From Cytophaga hutchinsonii ATCC 33406 (GTDB lineage Bacteria > Bacteroidota > Bacteroidia > Cytophagales > Cytophagaceae), in assembly GCF_000014145.1 (NCBI RefSeq), contig NC_008255.1, positions 249,501 through 313,500 on the forward strand: DNA of 64,000 bases. The letters run 5' to 3'. The notes below the pieces were generated by a model, which was given only the letters and a program-made list of their open reading frames with translations, searched no databases and was not told the origin of the DNA. Shown piece after piece: positions 1-7,878 of the stretch (position 1 is its first letter; each line of letters opens with the position of its first letter). Position numbers and translations under genes: made by a program.

Positions 1-1
1 T

Positions 2-988
2 AATCCGATGGTTGGCTGTGTTGTGGTAAAAGACGGCCATATTATCGGAGAAGGTTATCATGAAAAATTTGGGCAGCCTCATGCTGAAGTGCACGCCATT
101 CAGTCTGTACCAGATAAATCTTTATTAGAAGGTTCTACCTTGTATGTAAATCTGGAGCCCTGTTCACATTACGGTAAAACACCTCCCTGCTCGCATTTGA
201 TCGTTGATTATAAAATAGCACGGGTTGTTTTCGCCAATATTGACCCAAATCCACTGGTTGCGGGGGCAGGCTTTGAATACCTGATGTCAAACGGTATTGA
301 AGTAATTCAAGGTGTACTGGAAGAAGAAGGGCGAGAATTGAACCGTCGTTTTTTTACCTATATTGAAAATAAGCGTCCATATATCATTTTAAAATGGGCT
401 GAAACAGCAGATGGTTTCATTGCAAAAGAAAATTTTGATTCTAAATGGATCAGCAATGAGCTGTCGCGAAAACTTGTACATAAATGGCGTACTGAAGAAG
501 ATGTTGTATTAATCGGCACCAATACGGCGCTGTATGATAACCCTAGGTTGAATGTACGTGACTGGACAGGCAGAAACCCTGTACGGGCATTTATTGATAA
601 GCAACTGCAAGTACCTGTTGGGGCGCATCTGTTAGACGGCAGCCAGGAAACAATTTGCTACAATTATCACGAACAGGATGTACGTAACCTGGTAGAATAT
701 GTAAAAGTAGATCCGTTGGATGATATGATTGATGTGATTGCAGAGGATATGTATGTGCGCAAACATCTGTCCATACTTGTTGAAGGCGGCACACAATTAT
801 TAAAATCATTTTTGAAAAAAGGATTGTGGGATGAGATTCGTATATTTCGTTCTCCGAATGAATTTGGTGCCGGTATAGAATCGCCGATTGTACGTGCGAA
901 AGCATTCAGTCAGGAAATGATTTTAGATGATACGCTGATTGTATATAGAAATAAAATTAAAGAGTATGACGCTAGTCTCCACACTTAG
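2..988 (+). CDS. ribD: RibD, riboflavin deaminase/reductase (5' end cut by window)
   Basis: Bifunctional diaminohydroxyphosphoribosylaminopyrimidine deaminase and 5-amino-6-(5-phosphoribosylamino)uracil reductase, two consecutive steps of riboflavin synthesis in the cytoplasm. The N-terminal deaminase shows the zinc site HAE (in PHAEVHAI) and PCSHYGKTPPC. The reductase domain starts near ILKWAETADGFIA. The frame is open to the window edge with N-P before the first visible ATG at 8. Family members normally carry an SPNPMVGCV motif here after some 20 further residues, so the true start lies outside the window. The 3' end overlaps the next gene by 23 nt, which suggests co-transcription. Confidence 0.96.
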   Translation, partial: NPMVGCVVVKDGHIIGEGYHEKFGQPHAEVHAIQSVPDKSLLEGSTLYVNLEPCSHYGKTPPCSHLIVDYKIARVVFANIDPNPLVAGAGFEYLMSNGIEVIQGVLEEEGRELNRRFFTYIENKRPYIILKWAETADGFIAKENFDSKWISNELSRKLVHKWRTEEDVVLIGTNTALYDNPRLNVRDWTGRNPVRAFIDKQLQVPVGAHLLDGSQETICYNYHEQDVRNLVEYVKVDPLDDMIDVIAEDMYVRKHLSILVEGGTQLLKSFLKKGLWDEIRIFRSPNEFGAGIESPIVRAKAFSQEMILDDTLIVYRNKIKEYDASLHT

Positions 989-1628
989 TTTTTTAAAAAA
1001 ATTAAATAAGAACAACAACAAAGAATGGTTCGACAAGAACCGTTCTGCATATGAAGAAGCGAAAAAAGAAGTAAAAGCATTGGTGCAGCTGGTCATTGAA
1101 AAGACGGCTGTATTTGACCCTTCAATTGCTTCGCTTGAGCCCAAAGACTGTATGTTCCGGATCAATCGGGATGTACGTTTTTCAAAAGATAAATCTCCTT
1201 ATAAAACCAATATGGGTTTTATGATTGCACCGGGCGGAAAAAAATCAATTAAAGGTTGTTACTATGTACACATAGAGCCAGGAAATTGCTTTATAGCCGG
1301 AGGGATCTGGATGCCGATGCCCGAACATTTAAAATTGATCCGTCAGGAAATCGATTACAATGGAGATGCGTTGAAGAAAATATTTTCTTCCAAAGATGTT
1401 AAAAAATATTTTTCAGATTTTGACGAGGAGTCGAAACTGATACGCATGCCTAAAGATTACGAAGAGACCCACCCATATGCCGAGTGGTTAAAATTAAAAA
1501 GCTTTACGGTTACCTTTCCGATTGATGAAGCAATCTTTTCAGATAAAAAAGTAGTGGAAGAAATTACCAAACCCTTTAAAGGTATTCATGCGCTGAACGC
1601 GTTTTTAAACGGTGCGCTGGATTCATGA
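966..1628 (+). CDS. DUF2461 (TIGR02453) family protein
   Basis: A 220-residue protein of the DUF2461/TIGR02453 family; the molecular function of the family is not known to me. Recognised by the N-terminal LSFLKKLNKNNNKEWFDKNR, a middle FRINRDVRFSKDKSPYKTN and GCYYVHIEP-type segment, and DEAIFSDKKVVEEI near the C-terminus. An in-frame ATG exists at 939, but family members begin close to the segment that follows the ATG at 966, so 966 is preferred. It overlaps the end of ribD, and its stop overlaps the ATG of the next gene, so the three look like one transcription unit. Confidence 0.88.
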   Translation: MTLVSTLSFLKKLNKNNNKEWFDKNRSAYEEAKKEVKALVQLVIEKTAVFDPSIASLEPKDCMFRINRDVRFSKDKSPYKTNMGFMIAPGGKKSIKGCYYVHIEPGNCFIAGGIWMPMPEHLKLIRQEIDYNGDALKKIFSSKDVKKYFSDFDEESKLIRMPKDYEETHPYAEWLKLKSFTVTFPIDEAIFSDKKVVEEITKPFKGIHALNAFLNGALDS

Positions 1629-2464
1629 AAGATAAAAAAACCATTTCTATTCTGGGCTGTGGCTGGCTTGGATTGCCCCTTGCCGAAGCATTCATTCAAT
1701 CGGGGTTTCGTGTAAAAGGTTCTACTACCCGCGAAGAACGGCTTTCTGTTATTGAGGCTGCCGGCGCTGAAGGTTATGTGCTGAAAGCGGATGGCGGAGC
1801 CTGGACAGGTGAACGCCTGAATGATTTTTTACGGTGCGACATTCTGTTGATTGCCATTCCTCCGGGTACCAAACGAAATGCAAACAGCACACATGCTGTT
1901 GAAATAGGGCAGTTGATGGACCACATAAAAAAATATTCAATTGCTATTAAACAGCTCATTTATATCAGTTCAACATCTGTTTATAAAAACATTAATTCTG
2001 TTGTTATTGAATCTGATACTGCCATACCATCCAATATTGGTAACCAGATCTTATTTCAGGCTGAAAAGCATGTACATGAAAGTGTGATCGAAAGAAAACT
2101 GATTTTACGCCTGGGAGGTTTAACTGGCTATGATCGGATGCTGGGACGTTTTTTTGCCGGTAAGCAAGAGCTGGCGGGAGGAAATGAGCCGGTAAACCTT
2201 GTGCATCGCGATGATGTAGTAGCATGTATCTTGTTTCTTCTGAAAAATGGCATCGGAGAGCAAGTGTTTAATATCTGTTCACCGCAGCATCCGTCAAGAA
2301 AGGAATTTTATACCCGTTTATGTGATCGGTTTAATTTGCCGGAACCACATTTTTCTGAAATATTGAAGACAGACTGGAAAGAAGTTTCCACTGAAAAAAT
2401 GAATCAATTCGGGTATAAATGGATATTTCCCGACCCGAATGATTATACGTATACAAAATCCTGA
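1625..2464 (+). CDS. NAD(P)-binding SDR-type epimerase/dehydratase-like protein
   Basis: A 279-residue Rossmann-fold protein resembling the YeeZ-like branch of extended short-chain dehydrogenases. The nucleotide-binding turn is ILGCGWLGLPLAEAF at residues 9-23. A later strand-turn (LIYISSTSVY) corresponds to the active-site Ser/Tyr region of NAD-dependent epimerases, although the usual YxxxK is not clear. Substrate unknown. The ATGA overlap with the DUF2461 stop indicates translational coupling. It could be a non-catalytic sugar-nucleotide epimerase homologue. Confidence 0.85.
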   Translation: MKDKKTISILGCGWLGLPLAEAFIQSGFRVKGSTTREERLSVIEAAGAEGYVLKADGGAWTGERLNDFLRCDILLIAIPPGTKRNANSTHAVEIGQLMDHIKKYSIAIKQLIYISSTSVYKNINSVVIESDTAIPSNIGNQILFQAEKHVHESVIERKLILRLGGLTGYDRMLGRFFAGKQELAGGNEPVNLVHRDDVVACILFLLKNGIGEQVFNICSPQHPSRKEFYTRLCDRFNLPEPHFSEILKTDWKEVSTEKMNQFGYKWIFPDPNDYTYTKS

Positions 2465-2476
2465 ATTTAATAAATA

Positions 2477-2680
2477 TCAATGATGATGATCGTCATCATA
2501 TTTAGACAGGTAGGGATTAATGACCAGGCCAAAGATGAATATGGCTACCCAGGTAGGATATAAATACACATAATGTTCTACCGTTTTGTCCAGCACCCAT
2601 AAAAGCCCTTGTGCTACCACGGTAAAGATGATGCCAACGATAGCAATTACTTGAAAAGAGTTCATGTTTTTCATATTCAC
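2477..2680 (-). CDS. Small two-helix membrane protein
   Basis: A 67-residue protein with two predicted membrane helices (about residues 10-30 and 38-58) and an acidic/histidine tail ending KYDDDHHH, which could bind metal. Methionines at residues 1, 3 and 6 are all possible starts. It lies convergent to the SDR gene and divergent from ilvA. No family recognised. The helix pattern and clean codon use make it more likely real than chance. Confidence 0.6.
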   Translation of the reverse strand: MNMKNMNSFQVIAIVGIIFTVVAQGLLWVLDKTVEHYVYLYPTWVAIFIFGLVINPYLSKYDDDHHH

Positions 2681-2704
2681 AAGTTAGATATAATAAATGG
2701 TTTT

Positions 2705-2736
2705 TTTGCTAGTTGCTTCCGTAGAATGTACTTTTG
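2705..2736 (+). promoter_or_regulatory. Bacteroidota-type promoter for ilvA
   Basis: TTTG at 2705-2708 is followed after exactly 20 nt by TACTTTTG at 2729-2736. This matches the -33 TTTG / -7 TAnnTTTG consensus known from Bacteroidota primary sigma factors. The ilvA ATG lies 54 nt downstream, and no other gene on this strand could use it. Confidence 0.7.
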
Positions 2737-2790
2737 CAAATAAAACAGCATGCAACTTTTTTGCATCAACGCCATTGTGGGTAATAATTT

Positions 2791-4044
2791 ATGAATAGTA
2801 AAGTGAAGGTTGAAGACATTGTTGAAGCGGCAAACCGTTTGAAAAATGTTGTGACGCATACGCCATTAACCAAAAATGAGCATCTTTCTCAGGAATATAA
2901 CTGCAACCTATGGTTAAAAAGGGAAGATCTGCAATTGGTTCGTTCCTATAAACTTCGTGGAGCATATAATTTTATGTGCAGTCAAAAACGCGAAGATATA
3001 GAAAAGGGTGTTGTATGTGCCAGTGCCGGAAACCATGCTCAGGGCGTTGCCTATTCCTGCCAGGCGTTGAAAATTAAAGGCCGGATCTATATGCCGAGCA
3101 CAACACCCAAACAAAAAGTTACGCAGGTAAAATTTTTTGGTAAAGAGTTTGTTGAAGTTGTTCTGACCGGCGATACGTTTGATGATTCGTACAAAGAGGC
3201 AATGAATTATTGCACAGAGAATAAATTATTATTTGTACATCCGTTCGATGATCCTAAAGTAATAGCCGGGCAAGGTACAGTAGGTTTTGAAATATTAAAT
3301 GATATTGTTGGAACCATTGATTATATCTTTGTGCCGATTGGCGGCGGCGGGCTTGCAGCAGGACTTTGTACCTACATAAAAGAATTGAGCCCGCATACAA
3401 AAATCATTGGGGTGGAGCCGTTAGGTGCGCCGGCAATGAAACGCTCACTGGAAGAAGGGAAAGTTGTTGTACTGGAAGAAATCGATAAGTTTGTGGATGG
3501 TGCTGCCGTGAAGCGGGTAGGCGATCTCAATTTTGATATCTGTTCAGAATATCTAGATGATGTACAGTTGGTACCGGAAGGGAAAACATGCAGCACGATC
3601 ATAAAGCTGTATAATGAAGAAGCCATTGTAGCAGAACCTGCAGGGGCATTAAGCATTAGTGTGCTGGATTATTATAAAGATGAAATAAAAGGGAAGAATG
3701 TTGTGTGTGTGATCAGCGGCAGTAACAACGATATCGACCGCATGCAGGAGATCAAGGAACGGTCGTTGTTGTATGAAGGGCTGAAACATTATTTCATAAT
3801 CCGCTTTAAGCAGCGTACAGGAGCACTCAGAGAGTTTCTGGATGAGGTTTTAGGGCCAAATGATGATATTACCTATTTTGAATATACAAAGAAAACAAAC
3901 CGTGAAAATGGCCCGGCAATGGTTGGTATTGAGGTTAAAATGAAAGAAGATTTTAATTTACTCATCGACCGTATGAACGCAAAAAATGTCGACTATACGT
4001 TAGTAAATTCAGATTCAAACTTATTTAGTTTTCTGATCATGTAA
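2791..4044 (+). CDS. ilvA: Threonine dehydratase (ammonia-lyase), biosynthetic type
   Basis: PLP-dependent conversion of threonine to 2-oxobutanoate, the first step of isoleucine synthesis. The PLP lysine is in RSYKLRGAYNF (about residues 51-61). The phosphate-binding glycine loop is PIGGGGLAAG. A C-terminal regulatory ACT-like domain starts around residue 325 (LKHYFIIRFKQRTGALREFL), so this is the feedback-regulated form with one regulatory repeat. Length 417 residues fits the short biosynthetic class. It stands alone, with a good promoter upstream and a bidirectional terminator downstream. Confidence 0.95.
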   Translation: MNSKVKVEDIVEAANRLKNVVTHTPLTKNEHLSQEYNCNLWLKREDLQLVRSYKLRGAYNFMCSQKREDIEKGVVCASAGNHAQGVAYSCQALKIKGRIYMPSTTPKQKVTQVKFFGKEFVEVVLTGDTFDDSYKEAMNYCTENKLLFVHPFDDPKVIAGQGTVGFEILNDIVGTIDYIFVPIGGGGLAAGLCTYIKELSPHTKIIGVEPLGAPAMKRSLEEGKVVVLEEIDKFVDGAAVKRVGDLNFDICSEYLDDVQLVPEGKTCSTIIKLYNEEAIVAEPAGALSISVLDYYKDEIKGKNVVCVISGSNNDIDRMQEIKERSLLYEGLKHYFIIRFKQRTGALREFLDEVLGPNDDITYFEYTKKTNRENGPAMVGIEVKMKEDFNLLIDRMNAKNVDYTLVNSDSNLFSFLIM

Positions 4045-4049
4045 AAGCA

Positions 4050-4085
4050 ATAAGGGCTTCAATCGGTGTTGACTGAAGCCCTTAT
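4050..4085. terminator. Bidirectional terminator between ilvA and the AsmA-like gene
   Basis: Perfect 12-bp inverted repeat (ATAAGGGCTTCA at 4050-4061 and its complement at 4074-4085) with a 12-nt loop, lying between the convergent stops at 4044 and 4088. T-rich flanks are short. Confidence 0.7.
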
Positions 4086-4087
4086 AC

Positions 4088-6580
4088 CTAGTCAAAATCG
4101 AAATATTCCTGTTCCTGGGTTTGTGTTTTTTTGATCTCTTCCTGGTCCTGCTCTTTCTTTTTAAACAGATTTTTTAATTCCTGTTTTTCTTTTTGCAGAT
4201 CGGATTTGATTTTCTCTCCTGTCTTTTTCTTGTCATAAGAAATTTTAAAATCAGAAGTAGTGCCCTGTACAATAAGGAATAATTTCATTTCACCTTTTGG
4301 ATCTGCACGTAAAGCGCCAAATGCAGCATCTGAATCAACTTTTTCTTTCTTTAAATTCCGGATCGGATAAGCAACATGATATTCAATATTTCCATTAAAA
4401 CTGTGTTTGCCGGAGAAACTTATTTTGCCTGCCGTGGAAGTGATTGTCATATCCGGAATCTGTATCTCCTCATTAAAAATTAAGAAATGATTTCTCATTT
4501 CAGAGAATTTAATATTATCTAAATTATCCGTATCCAGGAAACGTGCAATACGTTTCATTGTTTCAAAATTGTTCAGCTCGCCGTTTTGTACGGTTACATC
4601 TGCATCACAAATAATAGAGCTTGGTAGAATTGCTAGGTGATTGTCTACCTGCATCAGCAAGCTTACATCAGCGGAAATATCTCCTTTTAAATTTTTATTG
4701 GTTATAAAATTCTGGGAGAAGTTTTCAAACACATAAAACAAGCTGTCAATGTTCATGGCTCTGATACGTGCGTCGGCATTTATCTCTACTGTTTTCTCAT
4801 TCAGTATTCTCAATGCAGTTTTTCCGGAATAAAAACCATTACAGAAAATTAAATTCGAGTTTGTGAAATTTAAATAAGGGAAGTTCCATTCAATTTTGCT
4901 TGTGATTTTGGACGCGCGGAATTTCTGGTAATTCATGGAATTCGCTTTCAGGTTTAAATCAAGAATAAAATCTTTTAGCGCAGGCATGTAAAATTCCTGA
5001 TTCGAAGATTTATTCGAACGTGTATCAGACATTAAAATATCTTCCAGAAAAATATTGCCCATTGTCATATCTGCCTGTACATACACAAACTGGTTCGGAA
5101 AAAATATTTTACCAATTAAATTTCTGAAAATACCATTTAACACCACATCGTTTTTGCCTACGGACAGCTCCATATTATCTATGGAAATATCATTTTTGGT
5201 AAACAGGCAAACAGCTTCGGCAATGCGAATGGTGTGTGGATACGAAGTTATTTTTGCTTCAATATTTTTTAATGCCAGGTCGCCCGAGGTTTCAATGTTT
5301 GCATAACCCGCTTTTGTTTTCAGATCAGATGTGCGGCCTTTAAATTCAATATCAAAATCAATTTCTCCGGAAGCTTTTTCAAACGGGTGTTTAGGTACGA
5401 AGGCAAGAATTTTGCTTAGAATGACACTGCCTTTTAGGTGCGTATCAATATGCGGATCTTCAAAATTGTTCATGTAAAAATAGCCTGAGACAGGTTTATT
5501 GTCTATGGTTATTTTCAGGTCTGAAAGTTTTACAGAAGACGATGCCAGCGTATGCTGGTCGCCATTGGTATATGTACCGGTAAGGAACGCATCTGTAATT
5601 TGCTGTTTGGTACCCGGGTGATAGAACGTAGCGTGGTCAAATCCAAAGTTGATATTAATAGAAGGGCTGTGCGCATTACTTGCGGTACCTTTAATGGTTC
5701 CGTTAAAGTATACATTGCCTGTACTTTTATATTCCTGAATGCTTGCTGCATACGCTTTAGGCAGAATGGAAACAAAACTTTGAATATCGTTTTTGTCCGT
5801 TTTAAAGCGGAGATCCACAAACGATTTTTTTATATCATATAAACCCTCAACAGCATAGGCACCTGTATTAATGTGCAGGGTTGATGGAGTAATGCTGAAT
5901 ACTTCAGATTCGGTATTGTAGCGTATCTTGGAGGATAGTTTAATGTCTTTGTTCTGCAGGAAGTTATTTTCATTTATGCGTATACCATCCGTATGCATAT
6001 CGCCTGTGACATGAATGGTAAAGTCATTCCTGGCATGTACCAAAGAAGCCTCTGTTATTTTAATATCCGATTGGTATAAGTGATTGCTTGGTCTGAAGTC
6101 GTAAATAAAATCAATGTTCTTTAATTGTATGAATGAAATGGAAAAATCAGAATTGCTTTTTGCAGTACTTGTATCTTTTTTAAGGATCATGAAGTTGTGT
6201 ACACCATTTTCATCCGTTCTTAAATGAATGTGACCATCTTCCAGAAAAACTTTATCAATAATGTAGTTGCCATTCCAGACATCTTTGATATCAAAGGTTA
6301 TGAATAGATTTTTGACTGAAGCAAAAATTACAGGCTTTCCTGCTCCCGGTTCATAACATTTTACATCATGAAAGCCAATGGATAATTCCGGAAATTTCTC
6401 TAAGATGCTGATATCTATTTTTTTTGATACATCAACTTTTGTATTCAGCCGCTTATTTATTTGCATAGTTGCTAAATAAATAATATCATCTTTATAAATA
6501 TAAAGCAAAGCTGTAGCCAGTCCAACGAGCGCTACAAGGCTGATGAGGCTGTAAATCAGTATTTTTTTAAGAATTTTCAG
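4088..6580 (-). CDS. AsmA-like inner-membrane/periplasmic protein
   Basis: A large (about 830 residues) AsmA-family protein, a group that spans the periplasm and is linked to lipid transport and outer-membrane homeostasis. It has long beta-rich repeats, a late AsmA-type segment (residues ~640-760), and a charged, Gln/Glu/Lys-rich C-tail. The first ordinary start (TTG at 6508) would remove the obvious N-terminal membrane helix. The frame continues upstream to 6580 as LKILKKILIYSLISLVALVG, exactly what AsmA proteins start with, before an in-frame TAA. No ATG/GTG/TTG precedes this helix, so CTG at 6580 or ATT at 6574 is the likely start. Confidence 0.88.
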   Translation of the reverse strand: MKILKKILIYSLISLVALVGLATALLYIYKDDIIYLATMQINKRLNTKVDVSKKIDISILEKFPELSIGFHDVKCYEPGAGKPVIFASVKNLFITFDIKDVWNGNYIIDKVFLEDGHIHLRTDENGVHNFMILKKDTSTAKSNSDFSISFIQLKNIDFIYDFRPSNHLYQSDIKITEASLVHARNDFTIHVTGDMHTDGIRINENNFLQNKDIKLSSKIRYNTESEVFSITPSTLHINTGAYAVEGLYDIKKSFVDLRFKTDKNDIQSFVSILPKAYAASIQEYKSTGNVYFNGTIKGTASNAHSPSININFGFDHATFYHPGTKQQITDAFLTGTYTNGDQHTLASSSVKLSDLKITIDNKPVSGYFYMNNFEDPHIDTHLKGSVILSKILAFVPKHPFEKASGEIDFDIEFKGRTSDLKTKAGYANIETSGDLALKNIEAKITSYPHTIRIAEAVCLFTKNDISIDNMELSVGKNDVVLNGIFRNLIGKIFFPNQFVYVQADMTMGNIFLEDILMSDTRSNKSSNQEFYMPALKDFILDLNLKANSMNYQKFRASKITSKIEWNFPYLNFTNSNLIFCNGFYSGKTALRILNEKTVEINADARIRAMNIDSLFYVFENFSQNFITNKNLKGDISADVSLLMQVDNHLAILPSSIICDADVTVQNGELNNFETMKRIARFLDTDNLDNIKFSEMRNHFLIFNEEIQIPDMTITSTAGKISFSGKHSFNGNIEYHVAYPIRNLKKEKVDSDAAFGALRADPKGEMKLFLIVQGTTSDFKISYDKKKTGEKIKSDLQKEKQELKNLFKKKEQDQEEIKKTQTQEQEYFDFD

Positions 6581-6673
6581 AGAATTTTATTCGGTTAAAT
6601 ATTTGTATGTGAAGCACGTAAAATAAATTCATATATACAACGAAGAAATTTTACGAATATTTTTTTGTAAAGT

Positions 6674-6704
6674 TTTGCAAATAAAAAAAAAGGTCGTATG
6701 TTTG
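6674..6704 (+). promoter_or_regulatory. Promoter of tRNA-Val
   Basis: TTTG at 6674-6677, 19-nt spacer, TATGTTTG at 6697-6704: an exact match to the Bacteroidota -33/-7 consensus. The mature tRNA 5' end is at 6742. Confidence 0.75.
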
Positions 6705-6741
6705 TGCTCCCAAACGACGAGAGATTGTCAGAAAGGAAAAA

Positions 6742-6819
6742 GGGAGATTAGCTCAGCTGGTTCAGAGCACCTGCCTTACAAGCAGGGGGTCACTGGTTCG
6801 AACCCAGTATCTCCCACCA
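6742..6819 (+). tRNA. tRNA-Val (UAC anticodon), CCA encoded
   Basis: Complete cloverleaf. Acceptor GGGAGAT pairs with ATCTCCC (6809-6815). The D arm is GCTC..GAGC. The anticodon arm is CCTGC-CTTACAA-GCAGG with anticodon TAC at 6777-6779. The T arm is ACTGG-TTCGAAC-CCAGT. Discriminator A at 6816 and CCA at 6817-6819 are encoded. It is preceded by a consensus promoter and followed by degenerate copies of itself. Confidence 0.96.
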
Positions 6820-7006
6820 ACAGAAAGCCTTACAGAGATGTGAGGCTTTTTTGTTTTAAGGTTTTCAAGAGTATTGAGATTAGCTCAGATGCTCAGAGCA
6901 CCCCTTACAAGCAAGGGGCAGCGGACACTGCTGTATCTCACCAACAGAAAGCCTTATAGAGATGTTTTTTTTAGATTTTTAAATTTATGTTTTTCATATA
7001 CATTAT
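6800..7006 (+). repeat. Direct repeat, copy 1 (tRNA 3' end plus pseudo-tRNA block)
   Basis: From the tRNA T-arm (GAACCC at 6800) this ~205-bp block is repeated 501 bp downstream (7301-7506). The two copies are nearly identical to about 6963 and then diverge slightly through an AT-rich tail. The block holds the tRNA 3' end, a spacer containing AGAAAGCCTTACAGAGATGTG and its T-rich follow-up, and a decayed tRNA. Confidence 0.93.
6876..6943 (+). pseudogene. Degenerate tRNA-Val-like copy B1
   Basis: GAGAT (6876-6880) and ATCTC (6935-6939) keep an acceptor stem. TAGCTCAG and AGAGCACC keep the D arm. TTACAAGCA keeps the valine anticodon region. The T arm has been replaced by CAGCGGACACTGCTG, which can still fold but lacks TTCGAAC. 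It ends in ACCA. Not a functional tRNA by sequence. Confidence 0.8.
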
Positions 7007-7232
7007 TTTTTCTGCAAAAGTTTGTCGGAAATACATTGGACAAACTGAAGATTTAGCATTAAGATTGGAGCAACACAATTCTAATTTTTACAAATCTTAT
7101 ACAAATAATAAAGGGCCATGGGTATTAATTCATTTTGAGTGCTATGAAACTCGTTCAGAAGCCTTACGGAGAGAGAAATATTTAAAATCAGGAGCAGGTA
7201 GAGATTGGATAAAGCTGACATATTCTGTTTGA
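6987..7232 (+). CDS. Small GIY-YIG nuclease-domain protein
   Basis: An 81-residue single-domain GIY-YIG protein (UvrC N-terminal/UPF0213 type). The eponymous strands are FIYIIF (residues 3-8) and KYIGQTEDLALRLEQHN (14-30), with Arg at the usual catalytic position. FETRSEA-like CYETRSEALRREKYLKSG carries the conserved Glu/Arg helix. The family cuts DNA and is common as lone small genes in Bacteroidota. Its ATG lies inside the AT tail of repeat copy 1, and its stop touches a decayed tRNA copy. The gene is therefore bracketed by tRNA-derived sequence, as expected of a homing-type module. Cellular role unknown. Confidence 0.9.
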   Translation: MFFIYIIFSAKVCRKYIGQTEDLALRLEQHNSNFYKSYTNNKGPWVLIHFECYETRSEALRREKYLKSGAGRDWIKLTYSV

Positions 7233-7320
7233 GGAATTTGTAATTCAGCTGGTTCAGAACACCTGACTTACAAGCAGGGGCACTGTCCGCCGCGGCGGAC
7301 GAACCCAGTATCTCCCACCA
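7233..7320 (+). pseudogene. Degenerate tRNA-Val-like copy C with palindrome insert
   Basis: AATTCAGCTGGTTCAGAACACC, then TTACAAGCAGGGG, then CGAACCCAGTATCTCCCACCA reproduce the Val tRNA. The acceptor 5' strand has decayed. The T arm is interrupted: the bases between CACTG and CGAACCCAG are replaced by the palindrome TCCGCCGCGGCGGA (7286-7299). It starts directly after the GIY-YIG stop codon. Confidence 0.8.
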
Positions 7321-7506
7321 ACAGAAAGCCTTACAGAGATGTGAGGCTTTTTTGTTTTAAGGTTTTCAAGAGTATTGAGATTAGCTCAGATGCTCAGAGC
7401 ACCCCTTACAAGCAAGGGGCAGCGGACACTGCTGTATCTCACCAACAGAAAGCCTTATAGAGATATTTTTTTTATATTTTTAAATTTATGTTTTCGTATA
7501 CATTAA
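7301..7506 (+). repeat. Direct repeat, copy 2
   Basis: Second copy of the block at 6800-7006, offset by 501 bp, again running from the T-arm GAACCC through the pseudo-tRNA into an AT-rich tail ending ATACATTA. Near-identity points to recent duplication or gene conversion. Confidence 0.93.
7377..7444 (+). pseudogene. Degenerate tRNA-Val-like copy B2
   Basis: Same sequence as the copy at 6876-6943, carried within the second direct repeat. It keeps the same acceptor stem, valine anticodon region and altered T arm. Confidence 0.8.
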
Positions 7507-7878
7507 ATATTTTCTCTATAGATATTTGATCTCATGGAGATGTTTTTTTTCATATACTACATAAATGGTTAGATCTGACTATTTCATCTTTTTTAAGTGG
7601 TTGAATAATTTTAATGAATAACAAACCCGATACCGGTCATAGGTGTTTTTAGTTAACAATCGCTAAACAACATCGAACTTGCAGATCTTACGTATTAGTA
7701 TCTAAGGCGGGATGCAAGAAAGCGGCATGAATGTTATATGCTGTTCTTGGGCTATTAATCGCATCCAGAGAACCTTTATCACGGAAACTTATAATTTAGT
7801 ACTTGTGCTGGAAATAGCTATTTTGACCAATAATTATTACTTTTTAAAAATAATCTGTTGGCAAATCTTCAGGGCAGC
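7507..7878. other. Non-coding gap after the tRNA module
   Basis: About 370 bp of AT-rich DNA before the first PAS kinase. I see no ORF, RNA or strong repeat in it. It presumably carries the promoter of the kinase, but no clean consensus stands out. Confidence 0.5.

Noticed and set aside
6675-6959. 94-codon open frame across the tRNA-Val gene
   Set aside because: It reads through the tRNA and its copy; the peptide is just translated tRNA.
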